From NCBI GenBank assembly GCA_964019655.1, contig CAXHTR010000005.1, positions 1,426,001 to 1,490,000 of the forward strand: DNA of 64,000 bases, in the 5' to 3' direction. The notes beneath the pieces were generated by a model. The model searched no databases and was not told the DNA's origin. It saw only the letters and a program-made list of their open reading frames with translations. This document shows positions 28,135 through 37,164 of the stretch, piece after piece; within the stretch, counting starts at the first letter, position 1; every line of letters starts with the position of its first letter. The stretch comes from Perkinsela sp. pyNocScin1. Its lineage: Eukaryota > Euglenozoa > Kinetoplastea > Prokinetoplastida > Perkinselidae. Both the position numbers and the translations under genes were made by a program.

Positions 28135-28683
28135 GAAATTGGGACGCGTAAATGCCTGATACAAGAAATATGAAAAGGAAAAGCTTTGAAAAGATAAGTG
28201 AAGATATTGAGTGCCAAATTATGAGGAATATTGAGGTATGCTTGAGATATATGTGATTGAAGGATTCCTTTGTATGAAATTCAAATGGTATCAAGTGATG
28301 AGAGCTGCTGAGTGACAGCTCAAGTTAAGTGAAACTACCTTCTCACAGTGAAAGGCTATCTTAAGCCTAAAATTCGATTTCAGTTGAAAATCTGGGGCTA
28401 GCTCCATATAATTTAAGCAAAAAATAGGATACAAACAGCGAGTGAATATATTCAAGTCGTCGAGGGTCCCTTGTTTCGAGCTTGAAGAGAAAATAAGCGT
28501 ACTTCTGAACCGCTCAGGCAGGAAACCTCCCAGCCTTTCATGACTTGGCCCTAGAATCGAACCAGAGACGAGGCTGTATGAAACTTCAGTAGACAGCAAA
28601 GGTGGCAGCTAAGGAAAATAAAAATCACATTTGATCGAAAAACTATCTGTGTCTTAAATGTTCTTTTTTTTTCACAAAAATCA
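28135..28683. other. Spacer, nothing recognised
   Basis: 549 bases without a supported gene. A tRNA-like T-arm was considered near 28560 and rejected. A T-run (TTCTTTTTTTTTC) lies just before the ATG at 28684. Confidence 0.4.
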
Positions 28684-29715
28684 ATGCCAAACCTTCTGTC
28701 ACTCCTTCTGCACGCATCGCTGTCTTCCCATCAGATCACTGCATTCGACAACGGCATGAGCCAGCAAGCCCTCTTCGAAGCTGCCTTCAACGCCCCAGCG
28801 GCCGACCTCTTCAAGGACCCAAACGGCAATTTCTTCGACCTGTGCGACTGGAACGGCATTGAATGCGACAATAGCGGCGACGTCACAGCGCTCTTCTGGA
28901 CAGGCTTTGGTGGGCCTCTCTTCCCAAGGGGCTCGAAAATAGACTTCGCGTGGATCCCAGACACTGTCAAGCGCATTTTGGTAAATTTCAATGGTCTTAC
29001 TGGAAAGATACGATTTAATATGCTCCCAGGGCGCCTAGTCGAGCTTAACATCGCCGACAATCTCTTCCACGGCGGAATGGACTTGACAAGACTTCCAAAA
29101 GACTTGGAAATTCTCGACGCCCAGCGGAACAATTTTTGCGGCTGTGCAGATCTCGGCAGCTTGCCCAAGGGTCTCGTAGAGCTCAGACTGAATGCAAATG
29201 CGATGAATGGGTCTCTGAATCTCGAAAGGCTGCCGAAGACCCTCGAAGTACTCAACCTGGCTGAGAACGCTTTTACAGGGAGTATCACCACCAAACATCT
29301 GCCCAAAGGTCTAAAGTCGTTCTCAGCATCGAGCAATCGACTCTGTGGGAGCTTAGAGCTAGGTCGCCTCCCAGAGACACTCACAAGCTTCCGGGCTGAG
29401 AAAAACGCCTTTGCAGGAGAAGTTGATTTAGCAAAGCTACCGCGGAGCTTGATTGAGCTTGACATCAGCGCGAACGAGCTAGGAGGGTCTGTGGATCTCT
29501 CTGCCCTTCCACTGCGCTTGCTCCGCCTGAATATAAAAAAGAATTTATTCAGTGGAAGAGTCAATATCGACAATCTCCCACCGGAGCTGCAGGTTGTGGA
29601 CCTGCGGCGGAACAGATTCACCCCGCTGGTACCATCGGCCAGAGACTCGAAAAAGAACGTTGTAAAAGAAATTCGAGTAAAGGGGAAGTACGGGGATGCG
29701 GTAATAAAGCTATGA
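28684..29715 (+). CDS. LRR protein with ten regular 23-residue repeats
   Basis: 343 residues. The leader MPNLLSLLLHASLSSHQ is the most conventional signal peptide in the window. The cap has MSQQALFEAAF in place of DQALMEML and NGNFFDLCDWNGIEC. Ten consecutive 23-mers run from about residue 95 to 325, all starting LP or IP (NGLTGKIRFNM through NLFSGRVNIDN), without a degenerate unit. There is no VVDE cap; the C-terminus is basic (KEIRVKGKYGD). It is the best template for the family repeat. Confidence 0.88.
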   Translation: MPNLLSLLLHASLSSHQITAFDNGMSQQALFEAAFNAPAADLFKDPNGNFFDLCDWNGIECDNSGDVTALFWTGFGGPLFPRGSKIDFAWIPDTVKRILVNFNGLTGKIRFNMLPGRLVELNIADNLFHGGMDLTRLPKDLEILDAQRNNFCGCADLGSLPKGLVELRLNANAMNGSLNLERLPKTLEVLNLAENAFTGSITTKHLPKGLKSFSASSNRLCGSLELGRLPETLTSFRAEKNAFAGEVDLAKLPRSLIELDISANELGGSVDLSALPLRLLRLNIKKNLFSGRVNIDNLPPELQVVDLRRNRFTPLVPSARDSKKNVVKEIRVKGKYGDAVIKL

Positions 29716-29857
29716 GAATCGATGTAAAATTATGAAATGAGAGGACATGATCTTCAGAGACTGCATATACAAATCTGTTTGTCTTGAAGCGAATTTCTAG
29801 ATAATCTAATGATTCTCTGTACCTGTAGCTTATTCACCTCTATCTCTACTCTTATTA

Positions 29858-30202
29858 ATGCTCTCATCCGCCACTCTCCTCATTCACACCATCGACTCCA
29901 GCCTCAGCCGGATCGACCCGACACTCTTCTCAGACCAGGCCAAGATGGAGATCGCCTTCGAGCGCACCACGAACAAATCCCGCTTCCTCGACGACACAGG
30001 CAACTACGCGCTCATCACCGAGTGGAATGGCGTACAGATAAGCGACGACGGATCAGTCACAAGAATCGACATCAATGACGGGGCCAGGATGCGCGGGAAT
30101 GTGAACTTTTCGTTTCTCCCACAAACACTGCAGCACCTCTCCATGAAGCACCATCGCCTCGAACATTCGCACATATCAAATTCTGAAATTTTAAGCGTAT
30201 GA
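29858..30202 (+). CDS. Truncated LRR protein: cap plus one repeat
   Basis: 114 residues with an intact leader and cap (TIDSSLSRIDP, FSDQAKMEIAF, ALITEWNGVQI) and the first part of a solenoid (GNVNFSFLPQTLQHLSM). It then ends within the second unit with non-family sequence (HISNSEILSV). A full member has 250 or more residues, so the gene has lost its 3' part and is either a pseudogene or a cap-only product. The coding start is clean and follows CTCTACTCTTATTA. Confidence 0.6.
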   Translation: MLSSATLLIHTIDSSLSRIDPTLFSDQAKMEIAFERTTNKSRFLDDTGNYALITEWNGVQISDDGSVTRIDINDGARMRGNVNFSFLPQTLQHLSMKHHRLEHSHISNSEILSV

Positions 30203-30660
30203 AAATGTCTTCTGCAAGAGAGCTATACTGATCTTGACAATACTTTGATGGCTTTCTGTATGAAGATAGGTATTGATGAAACAGGACGAAGCGCATGTAC
30301 GAAGAATCGTTGAAAGGCTTTCAGAAGATTTTCTTCTGTCAGCCCGGGAGACAAGGGGTGCAAGTACAAAAACTATACCCATTCATCGATAGGCCCAACG
30401 CTCGACTGCAATGCCAATAGAATGAGAGTCTGTTTTGTAACTGCACTTTTTTTCTTATGAATTTTCATCTTTCCTATCATAAAACAGTGCTGATAGCTTC
30501 TTGTTCGCATATCACAGGAATGCTTTTATGGACAGAATACGATAAAGATATATCTGCATAAGGATAAGCATAAGGATAATTTGATAAGTACATTCTGAGA
30601 GCTATTCCCTCACATTCAGCTCATATCTGACTTCTATTTCACTTTCTATAAACCCTTCCA
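30203..30660. other. Spacer, nothing recognised
   Basis: 458 bases. The missing repeats of the preceding truncated gene are not found here in any frame. It ends in a CT-rich stretch before the ATG at 30661. Confidence 0.4.
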
Positions 30661-31329
30661 ATGCTTTCCCTGTTCTTTTGCGCTGACACACCTCACGACC
30701 AGTACGCTCTTCTTACCAAAGTTTTCCTCTTTGAAACGCTACCCGCGAGGTACATCACACCGATGCAGAACGAGCTGTTTGCCAACGACCCCAGCCATCT
30801 CGATATTTGCAGCTGGGGGAACATCGTCTGTACAGACGGCGTGATGCGGTCACTTGTCGTCAACGGGCTGCGCTCCCACACAATCTGGGTCCTCTCCCTC
30901 GACTGGCTGCCACCGACAGTCGAGCACATCCACCTCAACACTGTCACAACTGTGAACGGCTGGATGCCCGAGCGGCTCCCCCGCTGCCTCCGCTACCTCT
31001 CGACAATATTTGACCATGCGATCATCACGCGGCGCGACTTCTTTGCCTTCGGCCATCTCCCACCGCGCATGGAGGAGATCATCATCGCCGCCAACAGTCT
31101 CAGCTACATTTTCGGTAAAGTTTCGCTCCAGAATCTCCCGCCGACGATGCGGATCATATGGATCAATACAGCGCACAAGTGGAAGGCCTCCGTTGACACT
31201 GCAGGGCTTCCACCTGGACTGGAATACCTATGGCTTGGCCGAGAGCGGCATCCCGTCCCCTTCTTTGGGTGTGACCGCCGGGCTGTGCAGGCCCGAATGA
31301 ACAAGTTTAGCGATGTGGAGTTCATGTAG
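30661..31329 (+). CDS. Short-class LRR-like protein with an open frame beyond the stop
   Basis: 222 residues from MLSLFFCADTPHDQ. In the cap, DICSWGNIVC keeps Cys-x-Trp-x-x-x-x-Cys with a Gly. The turn DWLPPTVEHIHLN is followed by LPRCLRYLS, LPPRMEEIII, LPPTMRIIWI and LPPGLEYLWL. TAG at 31327-31329 stops the chain just after the tail region, but the same frame stays open for 40 further codons to TAG 31450-31452, with protein-like composition (KWYEGFQVREYNCDISKVYE). That matches the longer tails of other short-class genes, so the stop may be a recent nonsense change or a read-through site. Confidence 0.8.
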   Translation: MLSLFFCADTPHDQYALLTKVFLFETLPARYITPMQNELFANDPSHLDICSWGNIVCTDGVMRSLVVNGLRSHTIWVLSLDWLPPTVEHIHLNTVTTVNGWMPERLPRCLRYLSTIFDHAIITRRDFFAFGHLPPRMEEIIIAANSLSYIFGKVSLQNLPPTMRIIWINTAHKWKASVDTAGLPPGLEYLWLGRERHPVPFFGCDRRAVQARMNKFSDVEFM

Positions 31330-31449
31330 GCCTCGTCCAAGTGGTACGAGGGCTTTCAGGTGCGGGAGTACAACTGCGATATCTCCAAGGTGTACGAGGC
31401 CTGGCACGACCTGACGGCTATCGTTCCGGAGTTCGATCTGGAGAATATT
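31330..31449 (+). other. In-frame coding-like extension after TAG
   Basis: Forty sense codons continue the frame of the preceding gene after its TAG, with balanced, GC-rich codon use unlike the AT-rich spacers here. They end at TAG 31450-31452. They probably once encoded, or under read-through still encode, the C-terminal tail. The following 180 bases hold nothing recognisable. Confidence 0.5.
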
Positions 31450-31630
31450 TAGATGTATTGGGTGAATAAAGGCTACTAATCCTCGAGCAAACACACGGAA
31501 CATCACGAAGAACACATAAATCTGTACGTTTGAACAAACAAAAGGAAAGACGACGAAATACAATGTAACTTCATTCCTTCATTTTCAGATTCTTCGTAAC
31601 TTTTGCTTTTTTTGCTTCAAACGCCCTTCA

Positions 31631-31741
31631 ATGTTCCCAATCTTCCCATCCGCCGACGTAGACACTGCCCACGACCAGCACGCCCTCCTCTCAAAGGTCT
31701 ACCTCTTTGAAACAGCAGAAAGCTGTCGCTTCGAGGCTTGA
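31631..31741 (+). pseudogene. Short-class leader relic, sister of the gene at 30661
   Basis: The frame MFPIFPSADVDTAHDQHALL then SKVYLFET aligns with the first 30 residues of the gene at 30661 (CADTPHDQYALLTKVFLFET). It then goes to unrelated codons and TGA 31739-31741. This is a tandem duplicate of which only the 5' end survives. The spacer from 31742 to 32097 has nothing else recognised. Confidence 0.7.
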
Positions 31742-32097
31742 TTTGGAGAATTTGCAGCTTCATGCATGAATCATTGCTAATATAAAGATTTGCAGTAACT
31801 CAAAGCATTTTTTTATCGCGAAATGTAAAAATACCGAAAAACTTTTTGAGACGCATGTCGTCTTGCGCAAGCAGGAGCTACAGAATCGCACTTTTTATAA
31901 GTATTATATCCTAAGCGTGTTTCGAACTGGGAACATGCGTTTTCTTGAAAGTTTTTCGATTTTATGCGTAGCATGGACGTATACTGGTGCAAAGATCGAG
32001 AATATACTTCGATTGTTTCTTCGATTGCTCCAGCAAAGCGCATCCAAAATCTATGCATTAAACTTTTCATCACTTATTCCCTTTTATCAACAAATCA

Positions 32098-32982
32098 ATG
32101 CTAGCACTCTTCTCTGTTGACCCAGCGCTCGGCCGCCTCGACTACGACTCGCTCTCCGACCAAGCACTCATGGAAATGCTCATCGCCGGAATGAACGAGG
32201 AGCCGAAAAAAACCTACCAGGACAAGAACGGCAACTTCAAGGATATTGCCGACTGGAAGTTCCACGAGTGCAAGGATGGTCAACTCATGATGTCATTCTT
32301 TCACAATAAAGCTTTTGGGGACACACAGTTTCCATTTCATTTTATCCCACCGCATGCCAAGACGTTTGCAATCCATAACTGCAATGCACATGGAACGCTC
32401 GACACATCGATCCTTCCTCGTACACTCGAATTAATTGAAGTCCGTGAGAATAAGCTACACGGGCCACTTGACTGGGCTTCGTTCCCACCAGCACTCACCC
32501 GTATAGACATCGGCAAAAATAAATTTTGCGGAATTCTCGTGCTTTCTGATCTTCCAGAAGGTCTGGATGAGTTTATCGCGAAGGGCAACGCATTCACAGG
32601 AAATTTATCGCTCAAAGGCTTACCACCAAAGCTCGTACACATTGTCCTGAAGAGGAACAAGCTGAGTGGGTCTATTCGCATTCACGAATATCCTCGTGGT
32701 GAAGATTTTTACATCGACCTGAGCCATAATGATTTCGAGGGCAAAGTCGAAATCCGCGGAGAGCCACCAAGGTTCACGACTATCAATGTACAAGAGACCT
32801 CGATGAATGGGATAATTGTGCTGCCGAGGGAGGCACGTCTAGACGTTGCATGTACGATCTGTAAAGCAGTCTATGACGAGCACGGTCATAAGCACCCGAT
32901 GTGGGATGAACTCGTCCAGGACCGTTGGTCGTGGCTCTGGGGAAAAGATGATGATGACGAAGATTATGGAGGGTACTTCTGA
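32098..32982 (+). CDS. LRR protein, core cap, acidic tail
   Basis: 294 residues from MLALFSVDPALGRLDY. The cap reads FKDIADWKFHECKDGQ, so the first Cys is lost. The repeats are looser than usual toward the C-terminus (NKLHGPLDWAS, NKFCGILVLSD, NAFTGNLSLKG, NKLSGSIRIHE, NDFEGKVEIRG). The C-cap is altered to TICKAVYDEHGHKHPMW, and an acidic tail (KDDDDEDYGGYF) follows. No lesion is seen. Confidence 0.86.
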   Translation: MLALFSVDPALGRLDYDSLSDQALMEMLIAGMNEEPKKTYQDKNGNFKDIADWKFHECKDGQLMMSFFHNKAFGDTQFPFHFIPPHAKTFAIHNCNAHGTLDTSILPRTLELIEVRENKLHGPLDWASFPPALTRIDIGKNKFCGILVLSDLPEGLDEFIAKGNAFTGNLSLKGLPPKLVHIVLKRNKLSGSIRIHEYPRGEDFYIDLSHNDFEGKVEIRGEPPRFTTINVQETSMNGIIVLPREARLDVACTICKAVYDEHGHKHPMWDELVQDRWSWLWGKDDDDEDYGGYF

Positions 32983-33550
32983 GCGTTGCTGAAGTTCGAA
33001 AGGAACATTAATGAATATAATTGCATGAAGATGATGACTAGTGTAGAAAGTGAAATAGTTATCATCTATATGTTGACTCTCGCAATTTTGACATTTTCTG
33101 AACATTTCTAAGCTTTTTCACAATTGAATGTACGCATGGATAGGGATAGCAAGCCAACTCTGATTTACTTGTATTCGCTAGCGAATCCTATTCACGCTTC
33201 GAGATAGGTTCAGATTCTACCTCTGTATGCTCTTTATTGCCTCGGACCTCACCCTCTAGTCCTATTCAAATGTCCTTTTTGGAGTCAAAAATTGAGAAAT
33301 TCTCTCGATATGCGTCTGCTCTGAATGACCACTGGTACAGCTGATACGTATTGTTGCTGATGTCGATAGACACATCAGCCTTTTAATACCATAGCTCAAA
33401 GGGATATGTGCACTTTAGACAGTAAGTGAGCAGGACAATACATCCTTAATTGACTTCAAGTGTTACCATGGTGTATCAATCACATGAATGGAATTAGGTA
33501 TGTTCATAGGAATGCCAAGACTTACCAAAGCTACAGTTTTATTCTCCTCC
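32983..33550. other. Spacer, nothing recognised
   Basis: AT-rich spacer, with a short frame at 33268-33340 that I cannot relate to any family. It precedes a cap relic. Confidence 0.4.
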
Positions 33551-33697
33551 ATGGACGATATGATCGACCGCATTCACATCAATGACCGCATAGACCAAGC
33601 CCGCACAGAGCTTTTCTTTCAAACCCTCGAGCACGATATATTTCAAATTTTCAATGATGAAAACCGCGACTTAGCTCACAGAGCTACCTGGTATCTC
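33551..33697 (+). pseudogene. LRR cap relic
   Basis: Within an open frame, RIHINDRIDQARTELFF is followed by FQIFNDENRDL and ATW. The pattern matches the family cap (DQARMELF helix, then F.D.NG and a Trp region), but no leader, cysteines or repeats remain. It lies just upstream of the intact gene at 33766 and is probably the remnant of a lost tandem copy. Confidence 0.5.
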
Positions 33698-33765
33698 TGT
33701 GCGCGACTTATTTCCCTCATTTTCAGAAGGAATCGCTTTTTTATTTTCCTCCTCCTTTCCATTCA

Positions 33766-34695
33766 ATGCTCTCCCATCTCTTCGCAAAATTCATCACCAT
33801 TGACCCGACCCTCGGCCGCCTCGACCCGATCACGCTCTCTGACCAGGCGAACATGGAGATCCTCGTCAACGCCCTCACCGGCGACTTACAGCGGACGATT
33901 CGCGACAGAAACGGCCATTTTACTGATGTCTGTGAGTGGTACTTCGTCGATTGCAACGACGATGAGGAAGTCGTTAAAGTCAACTTCAAATCATACGAAA
34001 GTGGGACCCTCAACCTTGCGCACATTCCCAGAAATGTAGTCGAATTTCATGCCCGAGTGGAAACGCTGACTGGGACTATTGACACAGAGGGCCTTTCACA
34101 CATACTTCAAACGTTCACCGTTGGGCACTGTGACTTCCATGGAACCCTCGAGATGAAAGCGCTGCCGCATGCTTTACGCTACTTTGACGTTTCGCATAAT
34201 CATTTTGAAGGGGAATGCGACCTGACGGCCTTGCCAAAAAATCTTCAGCACTTGAGCGCTGCGCACAACCAGATGACAGGGACAATCCGATTGGATAAGC
34301 TCCCTGAGAATCTCTCGACGCTCGATCTCTCGGAGAATAAATTTACGGGGAGCATTGACCTATCGCAGCTACCAGCTTCACTCGTTCGTCTCAGCCTCTC
34401 CTCAAACACTTTGAGCGGCGAAATCAGCCTAGAAAGCCTTCCCTCTAACCTCAGCTCACTGGCCATAGCCGAGAACAATTTTTTGGGGGAATTTCGGATG
34501 CGAGAGAAGCCAGCGTCGCTCCGCCGGCTTTTTGCCTCCGAGAACGCTTTTGTGGGGACTGCGGTGATCCCACGGGACGCAAAGCGCTTCTACATGGGAT
34601 CGAACTTTTTGACATCTGTGGTCGACGAATTTGGTGTGCAGCACAGCTGTCAAGCGGAAATACTGGCACAACAGCGAGCGAAGGCAGTCGAGTAG
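33766..34695 (+). CDS. LRR protein with eight or nine repeats
   Basis: 309 residues from MLSHLFAKFITIDPTLGRLD. The cap has SDQANMEILV and HFTDVCEWYFVDC. The repeats are regular: LTGTIDTEG, DFHGTLEMKA, NHFEGECDLTA, NQMTGTIRLDK, NKFTGSIDLSQ, NTLSGEISLES and NNFLGEFRM. The C-cap FLTSVVDEFGVQH is followed by Ser-Cys where relatives have Trp. A pyrimidine tract (TTTTCCTCCTCCTTTCC) lies directly before the ATG. Confidence 0.87.
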   Translation: MLSHLFAKFITIDPTLGRLDPITLSDQANMEILVNALTGDLQRTIRDRNGHFTDVCEWYFVDCNDDEEVVKVNFKSYESGTLNLAHIPRNVVEFHARVETLTGTIDTEGLSHILQTFTVGHCDFHGTLEMKALPHALRYFDVSHNHFEGECDLTALPKNLQHLSAAHNQMTGTIRLDKLPENLSTLDLSENKFTGSIDLSQLPASLVRLSLSSNTLSGEISLESLPSNLSSLAIAENNFLGEFRMREKPASLRRLFASENAFVGTAVIPRDAKRFYMGSNFLTSVVDEFGVQHSCQAEILAQQRAKAVE

Positions 34696-34811
34696 ATCAA
34701 TTATGATATTTATGTAATATTTTAAGGAATTCTTCAGTGATTGGAATGAAATGGGTACAATATGTCTCATTCAATGCATCTCACTCTTCTCACACTCTTC
34801 GTAACTTAAAA

Positions 34812-35663
34812 ATGATCAGTATCCTTTCCATCGACCCCGCCCTTGGTCGCCTCGACTACGACTCCCTCTCCGACCAGGCGCTGATGGAAATGCTCGTTGA
34901 AGGCATCGCGCAAAGCAAAAAGGCTGAATTTCAGGATACGCACGGAAACTATAGAGACACATGTGATTGGAACGGCACACTTTGCAAAGACGAGCGTGTC
35001 ACTGGCATTGTGCTCTCTTGGAAAGAATTCGGTGAGCGGCAGTTTCCTTTTGACGTCATTCCACCGCTCGTCGAGCGGTTCATAATGAAAGAATCCAACC
35101 TCCACGGCACCCTCGACACGTTTGTTCTTCCGCGAGCGCTGACGGACTTCTTTGACATCGCTTCCAATAAGCTTCACGGATCAGTCAGCTTTGTGGGCTT
35201 TCCACGGTCACTGAAGCGCATCAATCTGAACAAGAACGCGTTCAGCGGCAGTTGTAATCTAGAGAATCTCCCCGATGCGCTCCTTTCGCTGCAAGCAAAA
35301 ACAAACCAATTCAGTGGGGAAATAAGCCTGAATGCACTCCCAGCGGGAATGACAGAGCTCAGATTGAGCTATAACAATCTGACGGGGCCGATACATATCG
35401 AAAAGCTTCCAGAAAGAATGGGAGTGCTGGGCCTCTCTCGAAATGGGCTCACGGGGGACTTTGTCTTGCGTACACTTCCGGAATATGACTTGTTCGTCTA
35501 TCTGCATAAAAATGCGGTGAGCGGGACAGCGATTCTCCCCGAGACATCTGGGAAAATGCGCTTCTCTCTGCTACATGACTTCATAACAACTGTTGTTGAT
35601 ACGCATGGAAAGAAACACCGCTGGGAACAGCACATAATCAAAGACTGCGTGAAAATGTCATAA
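34812..35663 (+). CDS. LRR protein, core architecture
   Basis: 283 residues from MISILSIDPALGRLDY; the upstream in-frame Met at 34737 adds unrelated sequence. The cap is canonical (DTCDWNGTLC and DERVTGI). Seven repeats include NLHGTLDTF, KLHGSVSFVG, NAFSGSCNLEN, NQFSGEISLNA, NNLTGPIHIEK and NGLTGDFVLR. The C-cap is FITTVVDTHGKKHRW. The leader has only about eight residues before the conserved DPALGR block, the shortest type in the family. Confidence 0.87.
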   Translation: MISILSIDPALGRLDYDSLSDQALMEMLVEGIAQSKKAEFQDTHGNYRDTCDWNGTLCKDERVTGIVLSWKEFGERQFPFDVIPPLVERFIMKESNLHGTLDTFVLPRALTDFFDIASNKLHGSVSFVGFPRSLKRINLNKNAFSGSCNLENLPDALLSLQAKTNQFSGEISLNALPAGMTELRLSYNNLTGPIHIEKLPERMGVLGLSRNGLTGDFVLRTLPEYDLFVYLHKNAVSGTAILPETSGKMRFSLLHDFITTVVDTHGKKHRWEQHIIKDCVKMS

Positions 35664-36216
35664 TGCTCTCGTGAAAAGCTGAATTGATTTCAAGAAATAT
35701 TTTATACCGTTGCGTCAAACAAAGAAGCGTTTTTGGATGTTTTTGAACTACTTTACAGTTCTCAGAGATTTCCTTAAGATATCAATGCGCACATTCTTCG
35801 CATCTGATCCTCCGAGGTGCAGTGTCACCCCAAAGCTCTGCACCGCCTTCCCGACGACTGCTTCTTTGACTGGCCGCTCGCGATAAACATAAGAATCTTC
35901 AATGCAGCAATCGAAAGCGGCTCATGTGTGCTATTTTTGAAGTATATTGTGCGCGGGAGCACGTTTGGCAGCTATTCGGCTCGCTGGTGCATGACGGTGA
36001 TGGGCATCTTTTTTCATCTATTTCACCGCGTGTGAAGCACCTCGTCACGGAGAACTCTAATACTATTCATCGCAGTGATGAAACATCTCGTCACTTCATG
36101 AAAGATAAAGCAACAAAATCGGTTGCTATGCGTCTGTTCTCGAGCATCATGTCACTTTTATTTTACATTATGGAACTTCAGCAATATTCAAATTTATCCT
36201 TCTTTTACCCTTCAAA
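35664..36216. other. Spacer with a doubtful LRR relic
   Basis: Around 35786 a frame starts MRTFFASDP, like a leader and DP, and at about 36020-36055 SPRVKHLVTENSN resembles an LPxxLxxLxxxxN step. The pieces are in different frames and too short to be secure. Nothing else is recognised. Confidence 0.25.
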
Positions 36217-37044
36217 ATGCACCTCTCAGCACTCACCCTCTTAACAGCTGACCCAGTGCTCGGCCGCTTCGACACCTCTATGCTCACCGACCAGCAGATG
36301 GTCGAACTCCTCATCGCCAGCTGCAACGAAGAGACGCACGAGTGGCTTCAAGACGACGATGGTAACTTCGTCGATCTCTGCACACACGGTGACTTCGAGT
36401 GCGACGCAGACGGTAATGTGACGCACGTCGGTGACTTTGGACCAAGCGGAACTATCGATTTTCGCTTTTTGCCAAGGCACTGCATCGAGTGTTACATCGT
36501 GTTCAACGATCTCTACGGAACAGTCGACACTACCAGCCTCCCGCCAGGGCTGGTGGATTTGACGCTCTTTGAAAACCATCTGTCGGGGGAATTCGACATG
36601 ACATCCCTCCCAGCTGGGCTCACCACCCTCGTCATCTTCGACAATAATTTTTCGGGTAGCTGTGACCTGTCAGCCCTACCAGCGAAAATTGAAACCATCG
36701 ACGTTCGCAAAAATGCTTTTACGGGCAGTTTGCTCCTGGATACGCTTCCAGCGTCACTCGAATACCTGAACACAGAGTCCAATAGACTGACAGGGGAGAT
36801 AACGCTCGAAAGCCTTCCGAAGAAAATGACAAGCCTGTGGATTAATGCCAACCAGCTTTCAGGGTCTTTTATTCTGAAAAGTGTGCCAGAAGTGCTGGAG
36901 ACGCTGGACGCGAGAGACAACAATTTTACGGGGACTGCTGTCGTGACGAAGAAGGTGAACTATCGCGTTGTGTTTCTCAGTCGGAACGCACTGACGGCTG
37001 TTGTAGACGAAGACGGAAATGCGCGTCCAATGACATTTTTGTGA
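36217..37044 (+). CDS. LRR protein, cap Trp lost
   Basis: 275 residues from MHLSALTLLTADPVLGRFD, with a clear possible leader cut after TA. The cap has TDQQMVELLI and FVDLCTHGDFEC; both cysteines are kept, but His replaces the usual Trp. About eight repeats follow (DLYGTVDTTS, NHLSGEFDMTS, NNFSGSCDLSA, NAFTGSLLLDT, NRLTGEITLES, NQLSGSFILKS, NNFTGTAVV). The C-cap is ALTAVVDEDGNARPM, without His and Trp. Confidence 0.87.
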   Translation: MHLSALTLLTADPVLGRFDTSMLTDQQMVELLIASCNEETHEWLQDDDGNFVDLCTHGDFECDADGNVTHVGDFGPSGTIDFRFLPRHCIECYIVFNDLYGTVDTTSLPPGLVDLTLFENHLSGEFDMTSLPAGLTTLVIFDNNFSGSCDLSALPAKIETIDVRKNAFTGSLLLDTLPASLEYLNTESNRLTGEITLESLPKKMTSLWINANQLSGSFILKSVPEVLETLDARDNNFTGTAVVTKKVNYRVVFLSRNALTAVVDEDGNARPMTFL

Positions 37045-37164
37045 GCCATTGGAACGAAAGCGTATTGAATACAATTGCATCTTTTTACGACTTTGAAAGT
37101 CTAATTTAGTCCCACTTCTCCCATCTTTTAACTTTTTTGAATATTTCTTCCGAAGATCGAAAAA

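Noticed and set aside
28530-28600. tRNA-like T-arm (GGTTCGATTCT on the - strand)
   Set aside because: No A box lies at the right distance on the 5' side; the A-box-like word is on the wrong side. No cloverleaf can be drawn.
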